A stretch of DNA of 64,000 bases, taken from positions 15,457,357 through 15,521,356 of the forward strand of contig NC_088178.1 in assembly GCF_028769735.1 (NCBI RefSeq), read 5' to 3'. Shown in pieces: positions 47,633 to 61,816 of this stretch; the first letter of the stretch is position 1, and each line of letters begins with the position of its first letter. The notes beneath the pieces were generated by a model that made no database searches, had not been told where the DNA came from, and saw nothing but the letters and a program-made list of their open reading frames with translations. The position numbers were made by a program, and so were the translations under genes. The DNA comes from Zonotrichia leucophrys gambelii (Eukaryota > Chordata > Aves > Passeriformes > Passerellidae).

Positions 47633-50600
47633 AGTTTTTTAAGTTCAGCCACTATTTATATACAGTACTAATATTACAGAGATAGTAAATGTACTCATTC
47701 TTTTTATGCAGCTCAAGTGACATTGAGGAGAAACCATGCAATTATCCAACTGTACTGACACCATTAGGGAGCTTGAGCTGGATCACAGGTAAGTCAGATA
47801 AATATTTTGGCTTTGTGTATTTGGGTACAGAGCCTGTGGTCAGCAGTTGGTATTTGGCATGCAACAGCCTACTTTATCCATTTTTATGCACCAACTAATT
47901 TCCTTGATGCAGGGATTTGGGGATGGTGAAATAATTTCATCAATTATAAGCAAAAAAAATTAAATCTGTTTCATCTACTTCATTCTGGATAGCCACTGCA
48001 TAAAACCTGTCAAAAACATATTGCTTCGGGTTCATCCCTGCTGCAGTTCCATTGATTACAGTGGAGTTAAATCAAAGATGAATCTGTCTGTTCAATTTAA
48101 ATCAAATGATTGGTTAAAAAGTCAGGGGGAGAGCCCTGCCTAAATCCAGGGCTGTTTTATCCTTGTGTCAGCATTTAATTCCATTTGCATATAAGCCTAT
48201 TTCCCTTCTCTAAATTTAATTTGTTAGAGCTTGGCCCTCAGCAACAACAGCAACAACAAAGTAATTGCATGCAGTATTGGGCAATGGTGCCAATACAGCA
48301 TGTGCTATAAAAATGTCTCATGCAAATTTATAAAATATAGGCATTTGACACTCTGCCTGGTAACAGGTATCTGGATACTTGAAAAAAACTCTAAGCTTGA
48401 GCTTCATGGATGTGTGACATCTAATAATAATACACATATGAAGAAGCCTTTTTTTAATATCAGCTATTAATTGTGTCTGTTTCAGTAAAGGAAATAAGAT
48501 ATCCATGTCTTGTATGACCAATGGGAACATTCTAGAGTTTCACTGTGATGAGATAAAACTGGCTGAGGCTTAGTTCTCAGGCTGCACTAGATAACATCTG
48601 TGACTTTGCACAAGGTACATTTGCAGTGTGACTTATCAAGCTTGTTTTAAACTGGGGAGGAGTGGTTGGCATTGTCACAATGTACCGTGTTTGTTTAGCT
48701 GCTACACTCCACTGCAGGACTGTGTTCTCATATCACCTAGTCTCGAAACACAGAGCCCATCTTCACTGAGATATTTCACCTGGCCACTTTTAAATAAAAA
48801 TACTCCTGTTGAACTTAACCTGATCAGCAGTCATTCCAATTCAGCTGTTCTTCCAAAGGTAGTGGTACCTGCTTTAAGTTGATAGAATCCTTTATTCTCC
48901 TTTTCCCTGTCCTAAATATTTGATTGCACCCAAAGGGGAAATCCTCAAATCAAAACATTTTGTAGGATTTGAGTTTTTCTTTCTGCTTTAAACCTCAGCT
49001 TTTTCATCATACATTCTGATGCAGCAAAACTAATCATGGTCATAGATTCTTATATATTGCCAATTTGGCCCAACTTCATGATCTCTTGAGAAGAGGTCAC
49101 TTCAGTTTCACCATTTATGGAAAGAAGACACTGATGCTAAGGGGTTAAATATATTGACCTGGGACACTGTGCAATTTTATGCAAATAACAAAGCCTGGAA
49201 GAGAAGCCAGGTTTTCTGAATTCAGGCTGCATGATGTGGGACTAACTTACAGAGAATAAACACACATCTTCCTACCTTCTGATTTCTGTGTTTAGATTAA
49301 TTAGGTGATTTCCTAACATATCAGATCTTTTTAATACAGTCTGTTCCTCATGTGGCCAGGAAAGCTCACTATTACCTCTGTTACTTGCTCCCATTACCTC
49401 TCATTGCACTTCAGCCTATCCTCAGCAGGATTAGAAGGCACTCAGGACCTTTCAGGAGGCACTTACCACTTTACAGGATTAGGATAAGCCTACCTTTGAT
49501 GTTTTTGTGATCATACCCATCTGTCATAGCTGAACATGGTGAAGTAGGCTTTATTTTTATTTAATGTTCTAATTATGTTTAAAAGGTCAAATATATTTTT
49601 TTCTCAGTTTGCCTGCTTTTCTTTAAAAAATCAATGAGGATGTGTTGTCTTTCAATACATATGCTAGCATTTGAAAAGTAAAAAACCCCATGGTTAGAAT
49701 CAGCAAATAAGAGATGTGGTTTCACCTGATTTTAAGGTTTAACAATTGTACTCTATGTCACACTCCTTCCTCTTCTTCCATCCATATATTCATTACAAAT
49801 GTCAGATAAGGCTAATCCTTCATGTGACATTACTACAGATGGTTACACTGGGGACTTAAACCAGATGCTGATAGTCTGGATAATCTGGATAAAAGCTGGT
49901 AACCTAAAACAAATCCATTTTGTGTATTACTCATGCTAATAGTTAAGATAGATATAAAATCTTTATTACCCTTTTACTCTGAATATCATGTATGTTTATT
50001 CTTTCATTTAGTAATGAAGTTTGTATTCTGAACTGAGAGATTCACAAAGACTTGTTAGTCTAGGAAGAACTCCTGGGTGTGTGTTAAGCAGCTAATTATT
50101 TACATGGGAAATGCTGTGACATAAACATACTGGATCCTTCCATGCCCACCTATGACTATCACTGAATGCTGCCCATGCCTGGAGGAATTGGAGAGGAAGA
50201 TACTGGGTTATTGTTTGTAACTTAGTGTAATGCTATTTTGGGCTCTTTCAGCTGTACTACTTTTTATTTATTACTAGGTTTTGTTTCTAAACTGGTCACT
50301 AGTCTGGAAGTATAGGAAAGTTTGTTTACCAAGCACCTGAGCTAGGCAATTATTGTGTAGCTTTTCATCTGTTGCTTAGCACACTTGAGATTTAGATTAG
50401 GGTAAGCAACTTACCTGGAGACCAGGTCTCCATACAGTAAATGATCTCGGGTCTAGTCTGATCTCCCTTTAATCCAGTGAGCTATGAGGGCAGTGGTCTG
50501 GAGCATGGTTCATGGAGCATGGTTTCTGTGATTTGCTTCTAAGCCTGTTTTGCCCCTAGTGTGTACGACAGGAACAGGTAAAGAAGTCAAGGTCCCTGGT

Positions 50601-53600
50601 CAGCCAAAGCACATGCAGTACTGAAGTTTGAATATTGGGATTAATACAGCCTTCTGTTGCCAAAGCTCTCAGCTGGACAATTCTCATAGTTTTTAGCAGC
50701 ATAGCCAGTAGCTAGTAATGACTATCTCTCTCAGAGTCTTTACTGTTTCACTGATTCTAAAAGTGTATAGATCACACCATTGATTCAAATCAACACAGTT
50801 CTATTGAAATCAACAGAATTCATAACCCTTATACCAGGGGAGAACCCTGATCCTTCCCTTCATGTATGGAATGATACAGCAGTGAAGAACACTGCTCACT
50901 GTGAGTTAAGTAATTCTCAACAAGTTACTGAAATTGTTTAAAGAGTAGTCAGTCATTAGGCCTTAGAGCATACTGCAAGGATATATGGTGCAAACCTTCT
51001 GCATCAATGGAGATGAGTAAAGACTTACTGTCCAGATATTTTCTGTTGATAATATACTGTTATCAAACACCATCATAACTGTTGTTTATTTTGGGATCAT
51101 AATCCTTTATAGTGGAAGAAAAGATAAATAATTTGGTCTGAAAGGTTAGCCAGAGGAAGACAAATTATTGCAGAAGATGTAGAAAGGTGAAAAAGATGAG
51201 TAATTACATGAACTATTGCAAGCAAGGAACCAAATTCTTACAATTATGTGTTTTGTGGCAAATGCAGTCTTGGTGGGCTGATACACATTACCCTCAATAT
51301 CATAATTAATACTGGTAATGTTATTTTTAGTGTTTGTGGTAATCAAAGAGTGCAAGCAATAACTGGATCTATTTGATAGCAACATTTGACTAACTTTTGA
51401 CAATTACTTTTTAAGTGTAAATTTTTAAGCTGTGACTTTAAACAGCAGCATTTCCTTGATGATTTATTTTAGAGGCTTACTGAAAGTATGAAAATAGAGT
51501 GAAGTTCTATTATTGACCATATAGATGTGGTTGAAAGACCTGTGCACGGGGCAGATATTTTGCTGCCATCTGTTCCACTTTAGAGGAAATGCCCAGTTCA
51601 GCAGAGCTATTTCTTTGCATGTTGTAGGCCTGGAAATTCCATTTCAGCACTATAAAGTCTGATTTGTCAAGAATGAAACATCACTTTCAGGAATGCTGTT
51701 TAGTGGAGTATGCATGTATGGAAATTACGTTCTGGTGTAGAGAGGGTCTTGGGTTATGTGTATTTTATGATCCACATATCTCTAATTCATCTTTTCCTTT
51801 TGAAACATAACACATGTTTGAGCTTCACTGATATGGGTTCCTGCTTATTATAGTTAATGGATTATTCATCCTCTTTGTCCTTGACATAATCCTAAGTATG
51901 TGCATAAAACTCAGATCATGTTGCTCATAAAAACCAATCAGCCCAGAGTTCTTCTGCAAGGTGTTGAACATTCACCCAGAGCAGATGGTAAAGATAATGT
52001 TTAATAAAGAGTTAGAGGATTAGTTGGAACAAAAATAAGCTAAGAGAAAGGGATAATTTCATTTCATATGAAACTCCATGACATTTCATGTACCCAAGGA
52101 CTGATTAAAATTATGCCAAAAGCTGCTCTTTTTGGCCAGTTTGTCCTAATACTGACCCTGCTTATGTTGTCAGCTGCTGTATCTGCATGTGTTATTTTAC
52201 CACTCTCTGAATAACTCAAAAGAAAGCTCTTCTGATTCTCCTGTGGCAGGCAAAAGTAATTCTTAATTAAATAGGAAGAGGAGAGATGATAGGATTCTGG
52301 TAAATGTGATGAATATATTTAAAAAACTGATACCTCAACTGAGGTTTAGAAGAAAAGTTTTGTAGGTAATTTTAAACATAAATAAATTTTAAATGGTAGT
52401 TTTCATAATATGTGGAGTAAAGCTTTGTTTTGCCTTGAATATTTAGATGCTGAATAGAAAACAGAGCGGGGCTAGTCCATAAATGATTTTCAATCTTGTT
52501 TTAGGAAAATTTATTTTTGCTATCAAAAACATAGTGGAGTAACCAAGCCTATACGTTTTGCATATTGCATAACATATGTAATGAATGTCCAGTTGTTCTT
52601 TAATAAGGCTTAATAATAGAAATTGAATAAAACAAATCAGAAGCAAATATTTTACAGTTACAGTATTTCTGGGCCCACGGTTATCTACTACAAATTTAAG
52701 ATTTATAAACCAGAATCTCTGATGAAGTGTGTCAGGTATGGATGCTGCAGAAACAAGTAAGTGGAATTTACTTGTAAATGCAGTGTCCTTTGTTCTGAAC
52801 ACAAAATTGGAATTATTTGAAGCTGTTCTCATAAATAAACACATGTTCTTTTAAGAAGACATTTTAGAATGGTTGGTGGAAGACAGAAGACAACTCTTTC
52901 TTTTAATTTTATGGCACAAGAGCAAAACAGGATCAAAATCCAAGCTATTAACTTACTTTACTGAGACTCAGTGGTCACTGAAGCATAAAACAAATGTAAG
53001 CATCTCTGGACTCACTCCAGCTGAAGCTTAAAACTCTGACCAGTCTTTAATGGTAGAGAACTGTTAGCTGCTTCTGTAATGCAGGAAGATAAAAATATTC
53101 TAGAATCAACATCATGGCTTTTGCACTGAAGTGGGCCAAAGCTGAAACCTTTGAAAGCCGCTTGATATTTGCTGGCTTGCGTAATATTTCTGCCTAGTAC
53201 TTCCAGAATTCAGCTGAAATCTTCTCAAAACCTGCTCTGCATTTTATAGCCATTTCCTGTGCTTAAGACAGTGTTTGGCTCCCTAAAATAAACACCCTAA
53301 AGTAGTTTTCTGCTGCAGATTATTCCTAACTTAACTTATGATCCTGTTGTTTCTGAAATTAGTTACTTTTGAAAATGTTCCATTGGGCACTTCAAAGAGC
53401 TGAGGATATTTAAAATAGTCTGAATTAACATAAAAATAGCAACACACAGTTAAGAATGAACTGGAAATTAATGAAACCTTAATTTCACTGACAATAATTG
53501 TAAATATTTTATTACAAGATGCAGATTTAGCTGACTAATGGTTGTGAAACACATTACTATAAAACTTATTTCCCAATTTCCTTCAGTCTGCTAAATACTT

Positions 53601-55674
53601 TTCCATACTTCATTGTAGCCATCTTTTGAAATCACAGTGGCAAGAATAAAGCTCAGGATGTCTGTCAGCTGATACACAGTATCAGCATGAGATAGTGCAG
53701 CTCAGCAAGAAGAGAGGGTCATATCACACAGCTGAGATGAGACATAGATAAGTCTAAAGCAAGTTATGGCTTTATCTCATCTTAACCTTGAACCAGATGC
53801 CCTTCCAAAGCCCTCTCTTCCCCCCATCCCCCCGTGCTTGTAACAAACAGCTAGAATGAACAAAATTGGAGATGGGAGAAAGGCAGCCTTAAAAAGGCTA
53901 TTTTTTCATTCCAAACATGTTTCTTAAAGTGTACAGATAGAAATAAATTGATTGACTAGCTGAATTTTGAAATAGAACAAGGAAGTCAGGTATGAAAGGA
54001 CTTCTGTTTAGTACTTCTTGTTAGTAGAAAACTGATAGCAATGAAATGTGTTGTGAAACAAAAGATTTTTAACTTGTTCATATTTTTGATTTAAATAATA
54101 TTCCAACCACAATAAACCCCGAAAATTGTGGTCATTGAGGAGTGGGTAGGCATTCTAATTCTTTCCCAGATGGTGAATGATTAATGTGCAAGTAATTTCT
54201 CCCAGCACTTGGAATGTTCTTCACCTTGTAAGTCCCTTCAGTACTCACTCTCCAGCCTGCCAATTAGTGTGTTCACATCATCCTCAGATAATGCTTTTTT
54301 ACCTATCTGTATTTTTTGGTCTTGGAAGGGAAATGTCAAAAAATAAACTTTGCTTTGATTTCTTCTACTTTGTTTTTCTCAACTACTGCCTTTTCAAAGG
54401 TCTTCAGAAATCAAATGTATGTGGCTGCTTTTTATTTCCTGTTTTATCTACAGTGGTTTCCTAGCTTTCATTCGCCAGGTCTAGTATGTCCTTTAATGGG
54501 GTCTCTGTGCTTCTTTATTCACAAGGTGAACACTTTCTTCATTTTTTTGTCACAATTATACACTCATACTTCATTAAGACATTTTTGGGTTTTGGTAGCT
54601 CTGGGATAGGTGAGATTCTACCACTAAGCATACCACATTTTGGACGTGTTTCTTGTACACATAGTTATTGCTCTTGACTTTGACTAATAAAAAATCTTTT
54701 TTTTTTTCTAAGGCTGTTATATTCAAATTAATAATCTCTTTTTTCATTGTTAGATGTTTGTCCAAAGAAAGGTTAAATTTATACTTGAATATCATGAGAC
54801 AGTAATTTTTTTAAAAGAAAACACACAAATTATTCATTGGCCCAATGTAAGTCTTTCTGAAACACACCCTTGTGAAGATAATAACTGGGATGATATGTGC
54901 TTTTCTCTAGCAATAGTTTTGCTTCCTAGTTACATCAATGGGTTTTAATAAAGAGATATCATGCTGCTACAAGAAACTATCTAATGATATTTCACAAACT
55001 GCTTTTCCCAACAGGAAAGAAAGCCAGTAGCAGCTAAAGTCACTGCTTTTCCTTACAAATATTCTTAATTTTTATCTCATTTTAGACTAGGGGATCTCCA
55101 GAATAACACAGAGTACCACATATTCCAAAACTCAGAGTACAGCTAAATTTTTTCTTCCTCTCCAATTTCTGAGGTTCCTGCTGAAGATTTACTGTCTTAG
55201 CAGGCCTGATGTAAGTTCATACCTGAGCCAGATCTCAGTCTGTAGCTGCAGTTCTATACCCAGAAGTGTAACAACAACAACTTAGTTCCTGCAGTAGATT
55301 ATTGCTGCACCTGTGACTTCTTAAATTAGCCCTGGCTGTAGGCTGGGACCTACGAGCCGGCAGTGGGGAGCAGCAGTGTGCTCCAGGAACGCTCCAGCTT
55401 CTCCATCCTGTGCTTTTGAATGGAAACACAGCAACGAGGCAGGAGGGGCAGAGGCGAACTCCGGTTCTCTTTCCTCGCACAGGAAATAACCCTTACTCAG
55501 TTTAAGCTGCATCAAAGCCATAGGCTAGCAGCCACTATCCAGATAAATCCTTAAATTTCTGCATACTGCAGAAATATCATTGACATACTCCCTTCTTAAT
55601 TTGGAAGATTGCCCAATCACCTGAAGTAAACTATCGTTTTTCACCACTTGTGGCTTCTACTTTCTCCAGACATT
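47633..55674. other. Intergenic DNA, no gene seen
   Basis: About 8 kb of AT-rich unique sequence. GGAGCATGGTT is directly repeated at about 50500-50525. The longest frame (52443-52844 minus, 133 codons) is within chance expectation and has no recognisable motif. Confidence 0.6.
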
Positions 55675-55742
55675 AAAAAAAAATAAAACCCCAAAAAAAC
55701 CCAACCCAAACAAACCCAAAAAAACAAAACAAAAACCCAAAC
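55675..55742 (+). repeat. A/C-rich low-complexity tract
   Basis: A runs punctuated by CCC and CCCC (AAACCCCAAAAAAACCCAAC and similar) over nearly 70 bases. It makes the end of a 147-codon minus-strand frame (55673-56116) encode a Phe/Gly/Trp run, so that frame is not called as a gene. Confidence 0.85.
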
Positions 55743-58700
55743 CTGGTGTAGAACAAGAACTGGAAAAATCCCATTATAAAAAGATATTTGAAAGGACTGG
55801 GTTCTTCCTGTTCAGTAAATAATAGTTTATTTTTAAAATAGTACATGCTGTGCCCTTCAGTAAATATCTTCTTCTGGAATGCCCTATAAAAGAGGAATGA
55901 ATTACATGCTTTAAGGATGCCCTTCATTGGCATAATTAGAGAAGCAATCCTATCTTCTTTCTTCTGAGACAGCACATACCACCTGACTTGGCTTGGCTTG
56001 GCTTGCCTGTGCAAGTCACACTGAGCTGGCTGCTGCTTTGGCCAGTGAGAACATCGAGAAGCTGGAGACAGAAAACGGTGGACCCCCACAGTTTCTAGTA
56101 ACATCATGTTTTTCAACCTCCTTTCTTAAAGAAAGTATAGAAATTGCTCCAGGTTTTCAGTGAAGAGTGGTAAGATGCAAAATATATTGCTATTCCCCAG
56201 AGGTTAAATTAGTGGGTAGGAAGGATGCTTTGCTTGTTTGTAATTGCCAATTAAAAAAATTTAAAGGAAATGTTTTGTTTTAAACAAGTCTATCCCTTTT
56301 TGAATGTGGGCAGATGTGTACATCTAAAAATCAAACTTATAATATTTCCAATGCATATAAATTCAAACACTTTTAATCTTTAGCAGATAAGTACTTACTG
56401 GGGAGTTAGCTTCATTCTATTTCCTCAGCTGTGCTCTTGATGGTATAATGGAGCTGTTTGTGACATTAGGGGTGGTAGATTTGATTTTGCTTCAGGTTGA
56501 CATTTCATGGCACTACGTGTGAAAAATTACATCGTCAACAAAGCCTTCCTTGCTGGAGCTTGGACACAACAATAACACCTTCTCATGCTGATTGGAGCCG
56601 GTATGATGTCTGAGTGCTTGCTTTGCTGTTCTTTTTGAGTCTTTGACACTTACCCTGTTGCCATCAGATGCTAAAGATAAGATGGAAGAGCAAAAAATGT
56701 AGAAAAAGGAAAATAAAAAAGGCTACATATTGGTTTTGTGTACATTTAAGTGGCATTATTTGAACAGGTCAGTTCTCTTGCAAATCAAATGAAAATGAAG
56801 TGCATGGAGGATAGCTGGAATAGGTATATGTATCATTACTAATCTGGACTAGGAATTCTTTCTATTGAAGCTACAGGAATTCATATAAATAGGGGACAGT
56901 TTTCATTAATTTTCAATGTTTCTGAAATGTATATTTTCATATGCATAAATGTTGAATTGTCAAGCATGATAGTAGTTTGTAGAGACTGATTGCCTTGTGA
57001 ATCAGCAACAATGAGGCCTTTTCTTCATGAAACTGAGAGCCTTGGATTATAAATCAAAGGAAATGAGGGCAAACTAAGAGTTAATGTATGGTAGGTTGCT
57101 TAAGATCAAGAGTGCAGTCTGTCTTTTACAGAAATACTGGTCTTACTGAGGCAAAATTTGGTGATACCAGCACATGGCCTTGCCACAGAGAAAAGATAAA
57201 TTTAGATTGAATGATTTCTCAGTTAAACAGGGACCAACAGGGAGTTTATAATAAAACAATTTATGCTTACTTTGGAATATGACAATGGCAATTTTTCTTG
57301 TGCTGAAAACAAACCATTACTGATGTATGTTTGAGACCCAGCAGGAAGCTTTCTAATGCAGACTCTTTCCACATCTATCCAGTAGCAGATGTAATTTTTC
57401 TAAGTTGTGTAGCAGTATATAACACCATGTATTATTACTCTGGTCACATTTTCCTATCATGGTGAAAAATCTAGATTTGTTAGGAATCCTCTAGAAGTGA
57501 TGTATGTCCCTCAGCCTTGAAAGTTTAGCTCTTAATGAATTAAAGACTTAAATTCACTTTTCTGTTTTTAGGTTCATTAAAAATACTTATGGTGTAATCT
57601 CTGATTCTAAAAATTTATGAGGCAATATTTTGACATATCTAATAGCAATTTTTGATTCACATGCTCTAATGTAAATCAGGAGGGGTTCCTTTGTCAATGC
57701 AGTAAATCAAGGGGAAAGGACTGACTTCCTTTTTGCAGGAAATTTTAGTTCAATTTGAAATGCCTGATACTAGAAATATTTATATTTCTGGTGGCTTATT
57801 TTAGCTGTTTGACAGGGGGAAATATTGTCAGTATTTCTGATCTAAATCTGAGGTCTCAAATTTCTATTTTTGTCAGTATGGATACAACCAATCCTACCAG
57901 ATTGGTACAGTAGAACCTATGGACAGAGAATTGCATGTAAGAGCAACCAGTCTCTCAGGGGATGTCCAGGATCACTTCATGTCAGATGGGACTATTAGTG
58001 CTCCCTAGCATCAGGCAGAGATGTCTCTAAGACTTCCTTGCTGAATGAGATGACACTGATACAGCTGATTCTGAACTAGAGAAATAGCTGTCATTTTAAA
58101 GCTTGGGATCTTGAAGAGCTGCCATCTAAAGGAATGCTTTGGTACTTTGGTATTGGTGTGCACCACTGATTTATGGGAGAAAAGTTAGCAGAAATTGATT
58201 GTAAAGTATTGATAATTGCACTGAAATTTCAGTGCAGGCCCAAGGGGAACACATTCTTCTGATTTCTAGATTATATATAGCAACATCTTGATGCTATTAT
58301 GATGATTACCCCTTTGCAATTGATATATCTTAGCACAGGAACGTAACATTCCTAATGAGATATAGCAATAATTTACCTGTCACAAAATGATCTTTTCCCT
58401 CGGAAGTGACAGTGTCTTTCTGTTACAAATATGTCCCCATTGACTAAAGCACTAATGAATACAGGTCTAGCATTATCATATTTAGATATTTATGCTATTT
58501 GATAAAGTGTAGAACTTGATCTGGATCAAAACTGTTCATATAGTGCATGAATCCTAATGCATGAATAGTTAAGGCAGTGAGGATATCTTTTCTCTTTTTT
58601 CCTGGCACACAGAAGGCTTGAGCTACTCAGGAAATAGCTGAGGTAAATGAAGAGATTTTTCAAAGGAGACTAGAAGAGTTAAGCATTGCACTCTTAATAT

Positions 58701-61225
58701 AAGTTTTTTAAGCAATTCTTTTTGGAATCTCTGAGCCATTGTTCCTGTAAGGTTCAGTTCAGTACTTCTTCTTTAGGCTTTGAGCCCATATATTTATGTG
58801 GGGTTAATTTTAAACATGCAGGCCTGTGGCCTTCAATAGCCACATGTGTCTGCATTTTCAGAAACAGAGCTGTAGGAGAGATTCCCATTTATTTTGATGG
58901 GAGTTCTGCCTGAATGCAGCTTGAACTCTTGTGCTACTAAAGCCATTTTTCGACACTCCAGTTGGACTGTTGTAACTAGGGAGAAGTTAACTCAGTGAGA
59001 GAAATGTGTATTGCAAGTTTTGCCACATTTCTCAGAGGAAAACTGTTTTCTTACTGCTGAATTTCCTTAGTGATGTAGATTTAAGTTTACTTCATAACAC
59101 CCAGAGTAGCTGATACATAGTTTAATGTCAATATTAACTACATTTTGTACTGTTGCTTTTGCATTATTTTGCTTCCTGTGAGTGTGATTGGAGAGATGGC
59201 ACAAATCTTCAAAATACACATTTTATGTGATATGAAACGCTGGGAATTATTTTATAACCATTTTATCATTTTTAAACATACTCTATAACATAGTATTTCT
59301 TTGCTGTATTGTGATTTTTGGTTATTTTCTTACAAAATCAATGAGGATGACTTTCAATACTTGAATAGGGCACATCTATTGACCAGATGTTTAGAAGTGT
59401 GTTTGAACTGTGCATATAACTGCTGGTCAAAACTTAATGATAACCTAATAACCTTATGTGGCTTCAACTTCCAGAATTTGGAAGTCAGCTTTTAAGAAAT
59501 ATTTTAGGATTAAAGGTTACTATTTTAACACAATACCTCCTGCGTATGGGTTTGCAGGATCTAATGGAGAGCTGGACTTGTATTATTTTGTGGTAGTGCT
59601 GCACTTATAGCATGAATCTAGATATTGCAGTATTTGAACAGAACTGGGTTTTGAGGTGAAAGAGAATCTTAAGGTGCAAAATTTCATGCATTTTGTGAAT
59701 AGTGCATGAAAGTTTGTGAACTACTCTTCAGCAGTGCAATGTCTTTAAACAGGCAGAGGGCAGGGCTCGAGATTGATAGCTACAGGACTTTAGACACATT
59801 GCAGCCAATGCAGCAGAGTTCCAGAGTACCCTTCACCCACAGGACTGGCTATGATTTCACTGGAAACATCTTCCCCACACGTTTTCTGTATGAATGAAGA
59901 AAATTATCTGAGTGTGGGTTTGAGCAAGTACTATTGGGAAGCACCTGCTTACTCCAGCTACAGCCTATCTTTAATGACAGTGATGGTTTGTATTATGTTG
60001 CTTAAAAAAGCACTTTAATTTCAGAAAACATTGAACTGGCTTTAACTCTATAAGTACTATCCCAATGCGTTGCTTTTTAAAACTAGAAATGCTTAAGAAT
60101 TTCTGAAAATGCATGTCACTGGTACTAGGCTGTCACACTGGCTCTATTCTGTAGCAGCAGGATGCAAAGTGTGCCATGAGATGACCCCAAGTACAAATCC
60201 ATATGAAGGACTGGGGAAAGAACACAACGGGAGATATTTGACGTGGCCGATAGGAAATCCTCTTGGTTAGCATTTACCTTTTCCCCCACATTGACACACT
60301 AACATTAAAAGTATTGATGAGATAGAAGAGAGGCCTGGGTGGCTTATAAGTCCTTTCAGTATATAACAAAATACTGCAGTACTGGATATCTCCATCTGTT
60401 TTAGCACTGGTTTCCTACAGGGAACTTAGGCCAGCTTACGCCTGATAATTTCTGGACAATACTAAAGTAGAGTAGATTTAAACTTGTATGATGGAAGTGA
60501 AAAGCCCTATTTATTTGTTCTTTGCCTGTCCATGAGCAGAGTTTGTCCAGGATTAATATTTTTTGCTAAAGGCATTAGAATCACTTTCATAATTCTGATA
60601 TAAACTAAGTTTGGATCATCTTATTCTAACACCTCATCAGCCAGAGTAATGTGATGAAAAATGTAACTAGTCACTTTGTCTGGGAAGATTAGGAGAGTAC
60701 TACTTTAAAGTGATTGGAAAACCTCTGATATGTGTGAGGAAAAGAAAACTTACTCAATTTTTACTGAAATATGCAGAGAATCTTTAAAGTGCTAAAGTGG
60801 TCCATTATTAGTATTGAGCAAATATGTACCAAAAAAGCACACAGAAGGTATGTAATATAAAGCGGATGCAAAATATTTCTTCAGTAGTATTACTTATTTT
60901 CTGTTACATGACCATATTTGTATCTTCTTTGTAGGCAAACCATTTTCTTTTGAAAAAAAATCTCAACTCTTACATCACATAATTTCTGCTACAATAAAAT
61001 GAACATGCCTTTAAAATGCTGCATGGAAAAAAAAATTTTTACAGCCCCCCAAAGGCTGGACTTAGATAGCTGAAAAAACTGAGGAAGAAAAATTATATGC
61101 AAAAGGGCATCACTGGCCCAAATGTTGGCGGTATTTGGGTACTTATTCTTTTGGTTCTGATATTACAAGCAGATTGATACAGGCAGTAACTAGCATGTAG
61201 AAATGAGCCATCTCTGAAGTATTTA
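55743..61225. other. Intergenic DNA, no gene seen
   Basis: AT-rich unique sequence with a short (CTTGG)n stretch at about 55986-56005. Only short open frames; no exon, RNA gene or repeat family recognised. Confidence 0.6.
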
Positions 61226-61249
61226 ACATTTATGCAAAAGCATAAATGT
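61226..61249. promoter_or_regulatory. Perfect palindrome with octamer-like core
   Basis: ACATTTATGC and its exact reverse complement GCATAAATGT flank an AAAA centre. The core reads ATGCAAAAGCAT, so the left half gives the POU word ATGCAAA and the two halves form a symmetric paired arrangement. It lies in a low-repeat stretch (61200-61460) with several TTAATTAG/TAATT homeodomain words. Dimeric factor binding is inference. Confidence 0.35.
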
Positions 61250-61799
61250 CAGAGTTAATTAGCAAAATAGGTGCAGCAACAATTTTACATCTGTAAAAGC
61301 TGATATAAATTAATATTGTAATGATGTATACTAAAGCTCCTGTGAGTTTGAAAGCTATTGACAAGTTCTTTTATGTACTCAGTGTACTACCCGCTCAGCA
61401 GTACACTGTCACTTTAGAGTAATTGCCCAGCAAACTTTTAAAATGCTGTCACAAAAAAAATTGCTAAAACAGAGGTAGCTCTTTAATTTGTCTGTCACTT
61501 TTTCTGTCACTCCTACTGCACTTTATGTTGAGTGCAAGTTAAGCTGTCACATTGGAAGTTCTTCCACATATTTTTACAGATTGGGTTGAGGCCATGTTGC
61601 CAATTTGTCCTACAATGTTAAGGAAAGTTTTAAATAAAAATATTTTGTGCACACTTCTTTTACTTCTACACATTAACATAGAAGATTGGGAATTATTCCT
61701 CCTATAGCTGGAGAAACTATTTTGGATTTGTAAAACAGAATGAGTTTCACTTGAGATGATGATTTCTCCAAACCCAGCTGCTTCACAGGAGAATGTATA

Positions 61800-61816
61800 T
61801 GTGTGTGTGTGTGTGT
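61800..61816 (+). repeat. Short (TG)8 microsatellite
   Basis: Eight TG units follow GTATAT. The minus-strand frame crossing it reads a Thr-His repeat (THTHTH), which explains the open frames there at 61539-61918. Confidence 0.95.

Noticed and set aside
52443..52844. 133-codon minus-strand open frame
   Set aside because: No recognisable motif, hydrophobic low-information composition, within chance expectation.
55673..56116. 147-codon minus-strand frame ending in a Phe/Gly/Trp-rich run
   Set aside because: The tail is just the translation of the A/C-rich simple tract at 55675-55742; the remainder has no recognisable domain.
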